Origin: Bilabrum cf. latius
Lineage: Eukaryota > Bigyra: Bicosoecida > Bigyra > Bicosoecida
Assembly (NCBI GenBank): GCA_965178125.1
Contig: OZ237747.1
Span: forward strand, 1,162,997 to 1,226,996
Length of the DNA stretch: 64,000 nucleotides
Direction of reading: 5' to 3'
Positions within the stretch are counted from its first letter, which is position 1. Every line of letters starts with the position of its first letter. Positions 35,611 through 47,396 of this stretch are shown piece after piece. The notes beneath the pieces are model-generated. The model did not search any database, was not told where the DNA came from, and was given only the letters and a program-made list of their open reading frames with translations. A program made the translations under genes and the position numbers.

Positions 35611-37377
35611 TTAACCCTTTGAACTCTAAACAAGTCGCTTCTTCATAGACTTCTTCATTTTACCCTATCGCTTAAGCTTTGCTGCAGTCTTTACCTTCAG
35701 CTTGTGCGCCCTCTTGGCTTCCTTGCTTGACCCTCGAACTTCGAAATCATCAGCTGCATTGTGCGTCTTCCGCATCCGTTCTGAGCGTTTACTTCGCTTG
35801 AATGCAGTCTTCGACCCTCTTGGTGGAAGATGCGGTAGCATCGAGACATCAAGTCCCAACGATGTCGCGTCTTCCTACATCTGCCGCTAAATAATCATGT
35901 CTGTGTCTTGTTTCGCTCGCGATCGACCTATGGAATCTTGGGTCTCAGCCGAAGACAACAGTCGAACTTCTACTTCATCGTCATTCAGTTCTTTGATTGA
36001 TTTCGGTAAGGTGTCTTCCATAAAGATCGAGTCATCATCTAGTCCAACCTCAGGAGATGAATGCAATGATTCCAAGTAGTCTTCCAGCTCTTCAGCTGCA
36101 GACAAGCCAGGCATCGTAACAAAATCGAAGAGCTACCTTGCTGACAGCAAAGTTCTACTATCCAAGTGGCGACGAAAGAAACCTATAACATTTTTACAAT
36201 CCATTCGAAGGAATTCGCCAGCCATTGGGTTGTCAGAATCGACTGCCTGCGACACATCAATAATCCAGACCTTTCCTTGATCCTTGTCCCACAACAGATT
36301 ATACTCGGACAAATCTGCATGAACCAAGTTGCACTGCTAGAACATCACACGCATCATCCGGACAACTTGATTGTATGCCCTTCTTACTGAGATCCGATCC
36401 AGTTTCGCGTCATGGAGTCGAGGGCACGGCCAGCCCTTTTTCCCGATGAAGTCCATGATCAAGACGTGGTGCTTCAAGGCAATTACATTTGGAACCGGCA
36501 GTCCTGCAAGTCGTAATCTCTTGAGATTGCGCATCTCTTTTTCAGCCCACAGCTTAACCATTTTCCTGGGATTATGTCGGCTGTACCCTTGCCTAAACCT
36601 GTGCTCTCCGCTGACATACTTATCTCGGTCTTTGAAGACGAGGATGCTCGTCTTGAAAATCTTGATTGCGACGAACTCATTCAGCGATGGGCACTTACCG
36701 CTATCTACTCCAAACTTCGCACGATACTTGCGACTGTCAAAATCTCGAACTTCGGGAGGTGCTGGCACGCCCGTACCGTCCTAATCGTTGACTGCAGCTT
36801 GTGTAGGCATGGATGGCTGCTCAGAAGTGGCCCTGGTGTCGCGCGTTCCCAAGTACACATTCGCCTCCTTTCCAGTGCTGACACAACCGTGCACACTCTT
36901 CAGGATTCCGCTTCCAGATACAAATCGAAATAGAATCAAGCCGGTTCTTGGGTCAAGTACTTGGTCAGACGTGGCACGGTCATCTCGTCCAGTGTGGCGG
37001 GGATTCGACTTCTTCACGAGCGCCTCATGCTTTGACACAGCTGGCTCGCCACGACTAGTAAGCCTGTCTGCTAACACCTTGCTTGATTTCTGCGCCTGAG
37101 TGCCACACAAGAATCCTCTCTGCTAGCCTTGCATTTTCGAGCCTTCCATATACTGTTGTTTTACGTCAGCCGTGTACATCTCGGTGCTGGCCGATGAAAC
37201 AACAATTGAATCATCTGTTTTAATCGCACTTATCAACGAAACCGCCCGCTCAGACATCTTCTTTTGCTGCCGAGCTCGCTTTCTAGCAAGACGAGCCGAT
37301 TCCGCAGCAGAACTACCGGCTGAGCCTGATTCACCAGGCTGGTCTAGAAGACACCCATGTGGGCTTGAAGTCTCCAT
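35611..37377 (-). CDS. RIOK1: RIO1 atypical protein kinase
   Basis: 588 residues in one exon, ATG at 37377, TAA at 35611-35613, at least eight TAG codons. RIO1 signatures: [13 protein letters not shown] nucleotide loop, [20 protein letters not shown] with the catalytic Lys, [33 protein letters not shown] with the catalytic Asp, and [20 protein letters not shown] with the metal-binding Asp. TAG at 36337 gives [11 protein letters not shown], matching the Gln of the yeast MYQ motif; TAG at 36133 gives ARQLFDFVT. RIO1 acts in late 40S subunit maturation. Oddity: about 58 extra residues between the nucleotide loop and the catalytic Lys. The C-terminus is Lys-rich as in other RIO1 proteins. Confidence 0.93.
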
Positions 37378-37534
37378 TGGTTCCTAATGCTAGCTTTAGT
37401 GTATGATTGGCACGAACTCTGCGTGTGGCTGTGTGTATCGGCGGCTGGGAACATTGGCGGCAGCTCGGCGGTGGATGACGAGTGCAATTTTCAAACACCG
37501 CAGTTGGGACACATTGGCCTAGAGTCGCTCGAAA

Positions 37535-40500
37535 ATGGTAGAATTGCGAGCAGAGGTTATTGTTCCCAGACTTAAATCATTCCTTAAGTACATGGAGGTG
37601 AGTGTAGTCGCAAGCTCGTTGTTCTTTTTACGGCTTGGCCGTGTATGTCGACAGGCCTATTTTCTGCAGCACTAGTATCGCAGGCCAACACCGAGGAATT
37701 TGGTGGGAGCAAATCTGTACTGCTTCTGAATGGCAAGCAGAAAGCTGGTGATTCGCTGACTGCGGCCCTGTAGATGCACTTTCTGGAATACGAGTTCCCA
37801 GACACGGCGATGCTACTCACCAAGTCGACAGTCCACGTCCTCACCAGTGCATCGAAGGCAAAGTACCTCCAAGAAGCCGCAGACAAGGCAAATGAAGACG
37901 GCTCTTTCCGAATCGAGACTATCTTGCGAAACAAGAAGTCGGGCGACTCTGATACCATCGAAAAGCTCGTGCAGCTCGCTCGAACTGATGGCCCCTGTGC
38001 CGTTGTGGAACTCTCGGAGGATCTGTTGGGCTCTTTTGGACCTGCAGTACTTGACGCATTCAAAGCAGCTGGCAAGCCAGCAGGCGACCAATCGCCCTTG
38101 CTGCTCAAGGAGGCGGACGAAGGCGTCCAGAAATACCTCACTCGCAAGGACGTCCACGCGCAGGATTTCCTGGTGCGATCTGCTCAACTTTCCACTAGAA
38201 TGTACAGAAAGGTCCTGCTTGATGCAGTTGAAACTGTGTTGGATGAAGGCAGTGATGTGAAGCACCGCACCCTTGCCCAAAAGTGCTCGGCTGTCCTGCA
38301 GGACGACGCCAAGTTCGGCAAGCTCAAGCTGAGCAAGCTGGACCAGGACCACTGCGGCGTGAGCACTGCTCTGGTGTAGAGCGGCGGATCATACACCCCG
38401 AAGTTGTGGGAGAGTTCCTCTGGCTCTGAGGACTCGACCCTGTCCCCGGACGTGATCCTGGTCTCGCTGGGGTGTGCCTACCGCAGCTACCACTCGCTGG
38501 TTGGCCGGACTCTCCTGATCAACCCGACGGACGAGATGAGCAAGTGAGCTATCATGGTGCCAAGCCATGTAGTGGGCCATCACTTTCCCCCCGCCGCCCC
38601 CTTTTTTGTCCTCCTCACCAGCGCGTATCAACCCCAGCCTGCCGCCCTGCCGCCTCACCGTGTGCTTCACATCGCCGCAGGGCCTATTCGACGCTGTAGG
38701 AAGCCCACGGAATCGTGCTTGACCGGCTCCGCGATGGGGGCAAGATTAGCGATGCTGTCATCGCCTGCGAGTCGCACCTGCGGGGCAAAATGCCCTCTGG
38801 GACGCGCCTTCCTGAGACTTTCGGACACGCCACTGGGCTGGTCGACAGGGAGCGCCCCATGATCCTGTCCGCCAAGAACCATGCTATAGTGAAGGCGGGC
38901 CAGGTGCTGACCGTGATCACTGCGGCTGAAGACATTCCAATCAATGATGCGACATCTGCTCCCGAAGGTGCGGCTGTCAGGAAGCTCCCGCGGTACTCGC
39001 TGTGCCTCAGCGACACCATCCTGGTCCTCGCCAAAGGACAACCCGAGCCGAACAAGGTGCTAACCCAAAAGGCCCCCAAGGACCTTGAGGACGTGTCGTA
39101 TGATCTCGCCGATAGCGATGATGAGGGAGACAGCTCGGAGGATGACGATGATGCGCGTGAGAAGGGCCGAGCTAAGGCCAGGAAGGCTGCCGGCAATTCG
39201 GGACGGGATGCTGAAGGTCGTAGCATGCGACTTGCGGCCAAGGTCCGCGATACTGGTGGTGCGGAGACTGCGGAGAAGCGAGCTATCCACCAAGCTGAGC
39301 TCCGCGAACGACAGATCAAGGAGATGCAAGCCAAGATCCTAAGCGGAGAAGGTGGCTCGGGCTCCAAGGCAGCCGACATCGAGGTGAAACCCATCGTGGC
39401 GTACTCGGGACCAGCCAAGCTGCCTCGCACGGAGAAGCCCACGAAGATTTCCGTTGACAAGGAGAGGGAGATCGTGCTGCTGCCAATGATGGGGCAGCTG
39501 CTACCGGTTCATATTGCTACCATCCGCAACGTTACCAAGACAGAGGAGGATGGGCTGCACATGCTGCGCTTCAACTTCTACACGCCGCAGTCTGCTGCTG
39601 GCAAGGAGTGCCTGCCAGCCATGGTCAAGTCTCTGGGGGACTTTGCGCAGACTCCCTTCATCCGATCGCTCAACTTCACGAGCAAAGACAGTCGCAACAT
39701 GAATCTGCAGCTCCGCCTGATCAAGGACATGCAGAAGCGGGCCCGCCAAGCCGCTCAACTCGAGAAGGAAGAGGCCGCCGTCAAGGAGCAGCCGAAACTG
39801 ATCATCGATCGCACGCAGAAGACTCCAAGGTTGCAGCGCTTGCAGATGTGGCCGAAGATCACCGGTCGCAAAACGATGGGCAACCTGGAGGCGCACTCGA
39901 ATGGCTTGCGCTTCCGCAGTGCTCGAGGGGAGCAAGTGGACATCATCTATTCGAACGTGAGGCACGCTGTGTTTTAGCCGTGCAAGAACGAGCACATTGT
40001 ACTGATTCATTTCCACCTGAAGAACCCAATCATGGTGGGCAAGAAGAGCCGGAAGGACATCCAGTTCTACGCTGAGCTGATCGAGACCTCCAACCTGCTG
40101 GACAACAAGCAACGGGCCCTCGGCGATGCCGATGAGATTGAGGAAGAGAGGCGAGAGCGGGAGATGCGCCGAAGGATGAACGACCTGTTCAAAAAGTTTG
40201 CCTCTCGAGTTGAGAAGATCGCAGCCAGACCGCCCAACTCGACCTCGCTCGAGTTCGAGACTCCCTTACAGAGCGATGAGATGCAGTTCAAGGGTGCGCC
40301 GCTGCGCGAAATGGTGACCATCAGCACAACCACTAGTGCACTCGTTTCTCTAGCAGAGAAGCCTCCGTTCGTCCTCTCTCTAGATGATGTGGAGCACGTG
40401 CACTTCGAGACTGCCGGCCTAGGCTCTGCCAAGAGCTTCGACCTGGTATTCGTGCTGAAAGAAGGCCGGGCGGAGAAAGGCAAGGACGAGTTCGTGCGAA

Positions 40501-41033
40501 TCAGTGCCATTCCAGTGACTAAGATGGACATGATTCAAGACTGGCTGGACGAAGTGGTCGAGCAAACGTTCACAGTCGGCCGGTCCCTCAACTGGAAGAC
40601 CTTCATCCAGACTCACGTCCGCGACCCCAGGTTCTACTTCGATACTGAGGAAGACGGGACTTCAAAGCCATTTGTTGGATGGGAATTCTTCTTGGACACT
40701 TCGTCGTTGAGCGACGAGGATGGGTCCGATGATGATGCGGAATCTGAGTTCGGAGACGACAGCGAAGACCTGGAGAGCGAGGAGGATGACGACGATGAGT
40801 TCGATTCTGCCGTTGAGGAGGAAGAAGAAAGCGATGAAGAGTCCGAAGAAGACGAAGAGGATGAGGAGGCTGCTGACTGGGACGAGCTAGACCGCCAGGC
40901 TGCCAAGGACGACAAGAAGCGTGACATGTTGGACCGAGAGCAGTACTAGGATCGCGGTTCGGCAGGGTCCAAGAGGAAGCGAGCTAGCGGGTCTGGCGGT
41001 CATGGCAAGGGAAAGCGGAAGAGGGTGCGTTGA
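37535..41033 (+). CDS. SPT16: FACT complex subunit SPT16
   Basis: Exons 37535-37597, 37684-38543, 38681-41033; introns of 86 and 137 nt ending ATCGCAG and GCCGCAG. 1091 residues (human 1047), TGA at 41031-41033. Five TAG codons at residues 51, 253, 314, 740 and 1064. Three fall where SPT16 has Gln: TAALQMHFLEYE, ALVQSGG and HAVFQPC. Also visible: peptidase-like N-domain, KNPIMVGKKSRKDIQFY of the middle domain, VHFETAGLGSAKSFDLVFV, and the long acidic C-terminus ending in KRKR-type basic clusters. FACT moves nucleosomes during transcription and replication. It diverges from RIO1, with the two ATGs 157 bp apart. Confidence 0.97.
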
Positions 41034-41282
41034 TTGGTACGAGGGAGCTCGTGATGGCCTGGCTGCAGCCAAAAGGCCTTGATTGCAGCCAGTACTAGGC
41101 TGCGTACATCTGGATGTTGGTTGCTCGAGCAAGTGCTCGGGAGACTCAAAATTGACTGCCGGCCCGTGTTCGATTCAATTTCCACCGGATTACTGAGCGG
41201 AGACGAACCAGTATTCGCAGCGTGAACTACAAGTAGCTACTTTTCCTATCAAAGCAAGGCTTTTGACTTTTCGCACAATCAA

Positions 41283-43766
41283 TCAGTCAACGATTTCAGG
41301 AAAGTCGAATTCTTCGTCTTGGCGAGACTTGGACCCCTCGACTGCATTCCCAAGGCCTGAAGGGGCTTCAACCTTGTCTGCTTCAGCAGAGCCTCCGTTG
41401 TCAGTAGTTGCCTAGCGGGGCTACCCGGACGGCATCGGCATGCTCTTCGGCAGTCTCGCTTGACCGGCTGGGACAGCAGTGTGCGAACCAGTCGTGGAAC
41501 CCTGTTTGCCAGCCTGGTCCCCATGGATTGGCATTGACGAGCCGCTCTGTCCACCGATGGACGCACTTGCACCTTGGTCTCGGCGGTCGATCTCGACGAT
41601 GTCAGAGTGGATAGACTACAACAATGCAGGCCAGGATGTTAGCAGCGTGTCGGCGGGCTGGTCTCGGCTGCTGGTACTCCCGGGCGCCCATGACTTCGCT
41701 CCGTCGCCCGAACTAATCAATTCTGCAATTTTCGCGTGCTGGATGGTTGCGCTAGACGCTACAAGTTTCCGCATCGAATACGCCGTGGCGTCTCTCATCG
41801 CCTGCGCGCGGCTACAGCTCGACGCCAGCTGTGTGGCCAACGGCACAGCTCCCACCTGCCCACTCATGCCGACGACGCTGCCCATGATTGCAATGGATAT
41901 GAGCTCTAGCTGCTTCATCGTGGTCGGGTGCAATATTGTGCAGCTAGACTGCAGAGCAGAGCAAATAAGTCCGGTTGCTGCTACAGCTTCCTGCTCCAGC
42001 CCGCCGCTGTCGCCCAGGTGGGCTGCAGGCCGAACTGTTGAGAGTGATCCAGTGGTTGATGCACGCTGTGGTTCGTCCTGTCCTGATGCCGAGCGAACTC
42101 GCTTCTTGCCGGCGTACTTCCCCCTTCGACCTCCAAGACGGGCCGCTCCAGTCCCCAGCGGGACGACCTGCTTGTTCTTCGCCTGGGCTCGGAGTGCGTG
42201 CACGGCCCCACCTCCCAGCTGCTGAACCCATGCCACCAGCCTTTGCACCGCAGTGTCGAAAAGACCAGGCCCAGGCGTGTCACGCCCGTGCCGTGCCACG
42301 CCGGCTCTGTGCAGGGCAGAGGCCGCCCTCAGCAGGCTGACGGCGCTCCGGGTCGCGTCTTGCGAGGGGGCAGAACGGCTCTGCAGAGACCGGAACAGGG
42401 CATATAGCAGCGGCTAGGCATGCCGAAGTAGCACAATCCTGCCCTACAGCCGCTGCATGCTGCATAAACCATGAACTGTTTCGGCACAGTATCTGGCGCA
42501 AGCGGAAGTAACCATCTATGCAAACCCTTGCGGCAGCTGCAATCCGTCGCTCGAGTCGAGACTGACACCACCCTTTTCCTTCGTAGCAATGACTTGCATC
42601 AAGCCAGCCGAAGCAGTCTCAACGATTGCGGCGATTGGGACCGAGACCTTGCCGCCTCTCTTTGATTGGGCCGACGAGTGCCGACTCGGCGAGCACGCAG
42701 CGCTGCCAGCGAAGCGAACCATGTCACAGATCTGAACAAGGATCCCTCTCAAAGTATGTGTGATGTTCTAACAGCTTTGCGAAGAGCGCATGGCCACACC
42801 ATGTGCCCAGCCGCGCTGCCCGCCAGACGGCTTGCTAGCAGAAGCGCTACCTGGGACCTGGACATGCACTGGCCAGTAACCATGCGCCGGAAGTGTCACA
42901 ACGTGCCATATTGATTGATCCACAATGACGCACACTCCGGGCAAACGTTGCAAGGTGCGCACCTCGATCTTATCGCCAGAGCCGACTTGCATGATCCTGA
43001 GGGCCGCTGAGGCGTCCTCGTCTTTGGCAAGCTTCAGCACACTAGATCCTGGTCTTGAGTGGCTGCAAGTAGCATCAAGCAAGGCGCAATATGTTGCGCA
43101 TAGCGAAGATACCCAGTTGCCTCCGGGTAGCCAATGGGAGACTGCATGGCTGGGAAGGCTGGAAAGCGCAACGATGCACAAGCTGGCTGCCTTCGACACG
43201 CTTGGCTCGGAGCAAACTCCGAGCCGGCAGACAGCAGGCAGGCAATCGCCAACCAACTTGCCTCGGGATGATATGAAACCGGAAAAAATCGTTAGTACTG
43301 CAGACAGGCATCGCAAGAGGCTGATCAAGCACACGCAAACGGGGTTTGCTGTCGATGTCCCTACTTCTACAGAGCCAGCCTAGACGTGGCGTATGATGGA
43401 CGAAACGAGTCTTCCGATGTATGAATGAGGATTTCGTCCGAGTTTATCTCCGGCTCCCCCTCGCTTAAGACTCTCCGAAGCTAATTCCCGACTCTACTTT
43501 TCGATGCAACGTCGCACAGAGCTTGCAGCGTTTCCGATTTGCCCGGATAGGGACACGCTAGTGTTAAGTACTGGACATTTATCCAAAAAGTCAGTCAAGA
43601 TTGGTAATAGACGAGCCACAAAGCCAGAATCGCAACTCGACAGGTCCGTTCCGGAAATACCAGCAAGACCAACTTCTGATATATTCAAATCCCGCCTGGT
43701 TATTCCAAGGCGGAGGATACCAAGAAGATGCTCATCTACGTTGCTGCTCGAAGTGTAGGCAGACAT
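41283..43766 (-). CDS. PELP1/RIX1-like ribosome biogenesis factor
   Basis: 827 residues if started at 43766 (MSAYTSSSNVDEHLLGIL), TGA at 41283-41285, nine TAG codons joining four frame segments. The frame stays open upstream to about 44210, but that part looks non-coding; 43919 is an alternative start. Resemblance to PELP1/RIX1: helical repeat segments LISLLRCLSAVLTIFSGF, AASLCIVALSSLPSH, HLLGILRLGITRRDL and a C-terminus ending DEEFDFPEIVD. RIX1/PELP1 scaffolds the complex that matures 60S ribosomal subunits. A KKRVRSASG basic patch is a likely nuclear signal. The family call rests on pattern similarity only. Confidence 0.55.
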
Positions 43767-44205
43767 GGGATCGCCGCAATGTACCTTCTGTTTGTCCCCC
43801 AGCGACGTGTTCCTCTCGACATTTGACTCCGGATGGCCAGCCAATCCAGTCACATTTTGTTTTGCATGCCCTATACTCGAGCCTGCAGCACGCCAGCCAG
43901 CTTTACTGCTAGCTTGCATTGTTTCGCTAAGTGCGAGCAGTACCAGCACTGCAGTTTGTAAGGGATTCACCGGGAGGTTGGTCCGACCCCCACCATGCTC
44001 TTGCCGATCCTCCGCGCCTTCCCCCTCGTGGGCAATCACGCAAATTAGCTGGAGCTGAACCGTCCCAGCACATACACAGTCTGTGGCAGCAGTCACTGCG
44101 TCAGGGGCGGTGCGGCCCTGGAAGCCTTGAGGCAACCGTAATGCCTCCACGTAGATGCTACGTCTCCGACTGCGTGAAGCTTGGCTTCCATTGTGGTTAG
44201 ACTGC
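43767..44205. other. Spacer between COQ9 and the PELP1-like gene
   Basis: Both flanking genes are on the minus strand, so this should hold the COQ9 3' UTR and the PELP1-like promoter. A coding extension of the PELP1-like frame through here is possible in principle, because it contains no TAA or TGA down to 44213. Confidence 0.45.
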
Positions 44206-45045
44206 TCACTGCTTCATGCCTTTGTCCCCGCGCTACATGTTCCCTGTTTCGGCTGCTACCAACGGCTTAGAAGCAACTGAGAGGATGTCTCCAAAGGACC
44301 TGGCGCCGAGCAGGGCAGTCCGAGCAACGGCAACTGCGTCACCGCTGCCTGATGCAACCTACTTGACATCATTCAGTCGCCTCCGCAGGTATTCTGTAGA
44401 ATCCTGGAAGCCTTCAGATTCATCCGACAGCATGGCAATCTCAGCGCTAGAGTAGGCGCCAAGAAGAAGCAGCCTGCGACTGTACCACGTAAGGTCTGTT
44501 GATCGATCCCCAGCCTAATGCCAAATCTCATCAATTGACACGGCAAGACTGTCTGTTGCACGAGATACATTCTCTGGCTACAGCCCAATAGCAATTGCTT
44601 CACCCCACTCCGCGCCGTGTTTGTCAGCAATTGCCAGCAACCGAGCCCTGGATGCCTCGAACACGCGCTCCGTCGCATCCATTGATGCCACTTCATCAGC
44701 TGATAGTGAGTGCATGCTGTCAACCATAGACTTGTCCGCTTCTCGCATGGCAAAAACGATCAAGTCCATGGCATCCGACGCATACTTGCGAGACGAAATC
44801 GCTGGGATGCTCAAAGAGCTACAAGCCGACTCCACGGCCTCCATGGACCAGCCGAAATCTTTTACTCTTGCTAACGATGCCAAAAGAACGTCATCACGGG
44901 ATGGATAGTCCGGGGTATTCGTTGCTATTGACCCTTTTGAGCTAGCAAGGACCTGACGTGTCAATCTTGCGCGGCAAGTATCTACAGTGCGCCGCAATAA
45001 GGGGCGTGCAACCGCTGATACACGATTCATGATAATACTTTTCAT
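44206..45045 (-). CDS. COQ9: Ubiquinone biosynthesis protein COQ9
   Basis: 279 residues in one exon, ATG at 45045, TGA at 44206-44208, four TAG codons (44578, 44515, 44359, 44233). The Arg-rich, acid-poor N-terminus (MKSIIMNRVSAVARPLLRRT) fits a mitochondrial presequence. COQ9 features: VKDFGWSMEAVESAC, ARLLAIADKHGAEWGEAIAI, SLAVSIDEIWHQAGDRSTDL, WYSRRLLLLGAYSSAEIAML. COQ9 is a lipid-binding TetR-fold protein that partners COQ7 in coenzyme Q synthesis, so the organism makes ubiquinone and has a mitochondrial respiratory chain. The C-terminal half, including the DEIWH...GDRSTD core, is visible only with TAG = Gln. Confidence 0.93.
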
Positions 45046-45290
45046 AGGAGGCGGTGAAACTATTCACCAATTTCCGCTTGTTGAAATACCTGGCGGTGCT
45101 CGCGGCGGCGATCGTCAATAACTAACCGCACCTTACAATACCGCGGTTCGCCTCAAAATTCTTCAGCGCTGGTGGCACCTCAAGACCCTCACCAATGAAT
45201 ACTTAGCTGCCTGTTACATTAAATCGAGTCACATAGCTGTGTAGGGGCTATGGTAACCGACTGGGAATGATCGGACACGGCGTGAACAGC

Positions 45291-47207
45291 ATGAGGGAAA
45301 CGCACAGCGGCAGGCATCGGCTGGTGAGGGAGTATCGAACCCGACTGCGTTTCTTGCCTCATTGGCGTTCCAACCTTTAATCAACTAGGCTGAGTCGGCT
45401 CTTGCCGCTTACCTGCAATCATCCCGCGCAGACGCTACGCGAGCCGAAACCGGTGCCCCTCAGCAATGCTTTCGTGAAAGAGGAGGCCAAGAAGATGGGC
45501 GGCTTCCCATATCGCGATGATGGCGAGCATGTTAGCTTGCGAACAGTGCCAGCGTGAGCATAAATTGTCATGATGTGGCGGCGCGTCAAAAGCTGAATCA
45601 CATTAATGCTGAACACTGCTTTGGCCTTTGCTTATTCTTGCAGTGACGCCAAAGAGTTTAGTAGAATGCGAAGACGATACAAAAAAGAACTAGGCCAGCT
45701 TCGGAAGCAGTGGAAAGCTGCATGGACGGCAAGAGAAGAGAGACAAGCCGAACAGCGAACAGCTGCCTTTGCTGAGTCTAGTGCTCGAGCAGCCAGCCTT
45801 CGGTCAAAAAAGGATTCGGAAAAGCTTGCCCGCCGTGCACTTCACAAGCAGATGTAGGCCAGGAACCAACAGGCGGGGCTTGCTAAAAAGTAGATGGGTA
45901 TTGAGCGAACCGCCCTGTGGCACAAGCAAGTAGATAGGAGGCGCTCGAAGTGGCTGGACGCCGTTGAGGCTGACGCAGAGACCTGGATTGGTGAGGACGA
46001 AATTGACAGGAGGATTTCTGCTGAGCTCTTCCAGGAGAAGTACCCGGCACACCTAGAGACGTACTTCGCTGCAAGCGCGCAACGGAAGATCGCAGATGAG
46101 CTGAGGCAGAGAGCGCAGGAGGCAGCTGAGTCAGCTAGGGCACTGCAAGAAAGATTCGACGCCGCGCGTGAAGCTGCGTCTGGCGGGGCTACCGGTTAGA
46201 GGCGCCGTGACGGGGCTCTCGACACTCTGGCCGGTGGCACTGGCTCCAGAACTCACGGCGATGAGGACGAAGCCGGCGCTGCAGCACTGCTCGGGCTGGA
46301 GAACCTGGCGGGTGATGAGACTGAGGATGACTCGGGGAGTGATGGTCAAGAGGATTCCATGCTTCGGTCGCTGCGTCTGGATGCGATGGCAGCTCGTCGG
46401 GAGGCAAGGGAAGCGGCTGCGACGGCCGAGCGTCACTCCACCGCGCTTGCAGATGATGACGATGAAGACATGGACGTGTGGGACAGCGACGACTGGTTGG
46501 AGCGTGAGGGAGCTGCTCGCCGCACGCAGCTCGTGGATCCAGTAGAGCAGGTGGAGGAGAGCTACCGCAGGCTGGCCTCTGCTGGCTTGCAGATCGCTGA
46601 GCTCTACCACGAGAAGCCAGGGTCTGGTCCTCGCGACGACCGCGATGCTCGACTGAGGCAGTACGCGCGGGACTACCTGCCAGGTGCCCGCACTGCGGAG
46701 CAGCTTGCTCAAGCAGGAGTAGGGCCTGGTGACGAAGAGGCCGATCTCAACCTCGACCGCGGCTTCGAGTCAGCTCGGACCGAAGGCTGGCTGACGAATG
46801 CCCGCGGGGAGGTTGTAGTCGATGAGGGCGAGGATGAGGACGAGGAGGCGCAGCTCATGGATGCGTACGCCCATGGTGACGTGCGCCAGGTGGCAAGGCT
46901 GCTGACGAGGAAGCGGCAGAGGATGGTCAGCGAGTACCCCGCACTAATGGCTGCACGGCGGAGCATCGGTGAGCCCTTGGAGGGCAGGGACGGCGACGAG
47001 ATCGCCGCCGAGGAGCAAATGAGGCTTGGAGTAGCTGAAGTGGGTTCTCAGCCTGCAGACGTTTCCGACGAGTTTGGCTTGGACGGTGCCGATGAATTCG
47101 AGTACGAGGTGGATCCTGAGGCGCTTGTGGGTGAAGAAGACCTTGGCGAGCCCTTCTTGGATGACGAGCCTTCGGCTACCGGAGGCAACGACGCTGGGCG
47201 AAGGTGA
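45291..47207 (+). CDS. mS26-like mitoribosomal protein, acidic extension
   Basis: Proposed exons 45291-45323, 45432-45553, 45644-47207; introns end CGCGCAG and CTTGCAG; 572 residues, TGA at 47205-47207. TAG codons at 45855, 45891 and 46197. The segment LRTVPADAKEFSRMRRRYKK followed by a long basic helix and AETWIGEDEIDRRI resembles mitochondrial small-subunit protein mS26 (PET123/MRPS26). The remaining 300 residues are acidic and unrecognised (DDDDEDMDVWDSDDWL, DEGEDEDEEAQLMDAY). Exon 1 is the weakest part: only 11 residues, chosen because donor GTGAGG and phase fit. The identification is tentative; the coding frame itself is well supported. Confidence 0.5.
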
Positions 47208-47396
47208 TCTGCACTGTCGCTGCTACTCTAGCTACGTTAGGGTGGTCCGATTCTAGTACAAACGAGTCGCCAATCGGCTCTTTGGGTGCGATTGCGAGCA
47301 TAACCTTATTGGTTCGGAGAGTCGCTGCATTGTCACACGTATTCGCCGAGCAGACGGCGGTATCGCACACAAAGCCATACATCCCCTGCACGCATG

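Noticed and set aside
44096-44191. 41-nt intron and upstream start for the PELP1-like gene at 44191
   Set aside because: Phase fits, but the donor is weak, the added residues look non-coding, and the start would be 14 bp from the COQ9 stop.
45320-45420. tRNA-like element in the first intron of the mS26-like gene
   Set aside because: A near box B (GGTTCGATACT) and TAGTTGATTAAAGG exist, but T-stem and acceptor do not pair.
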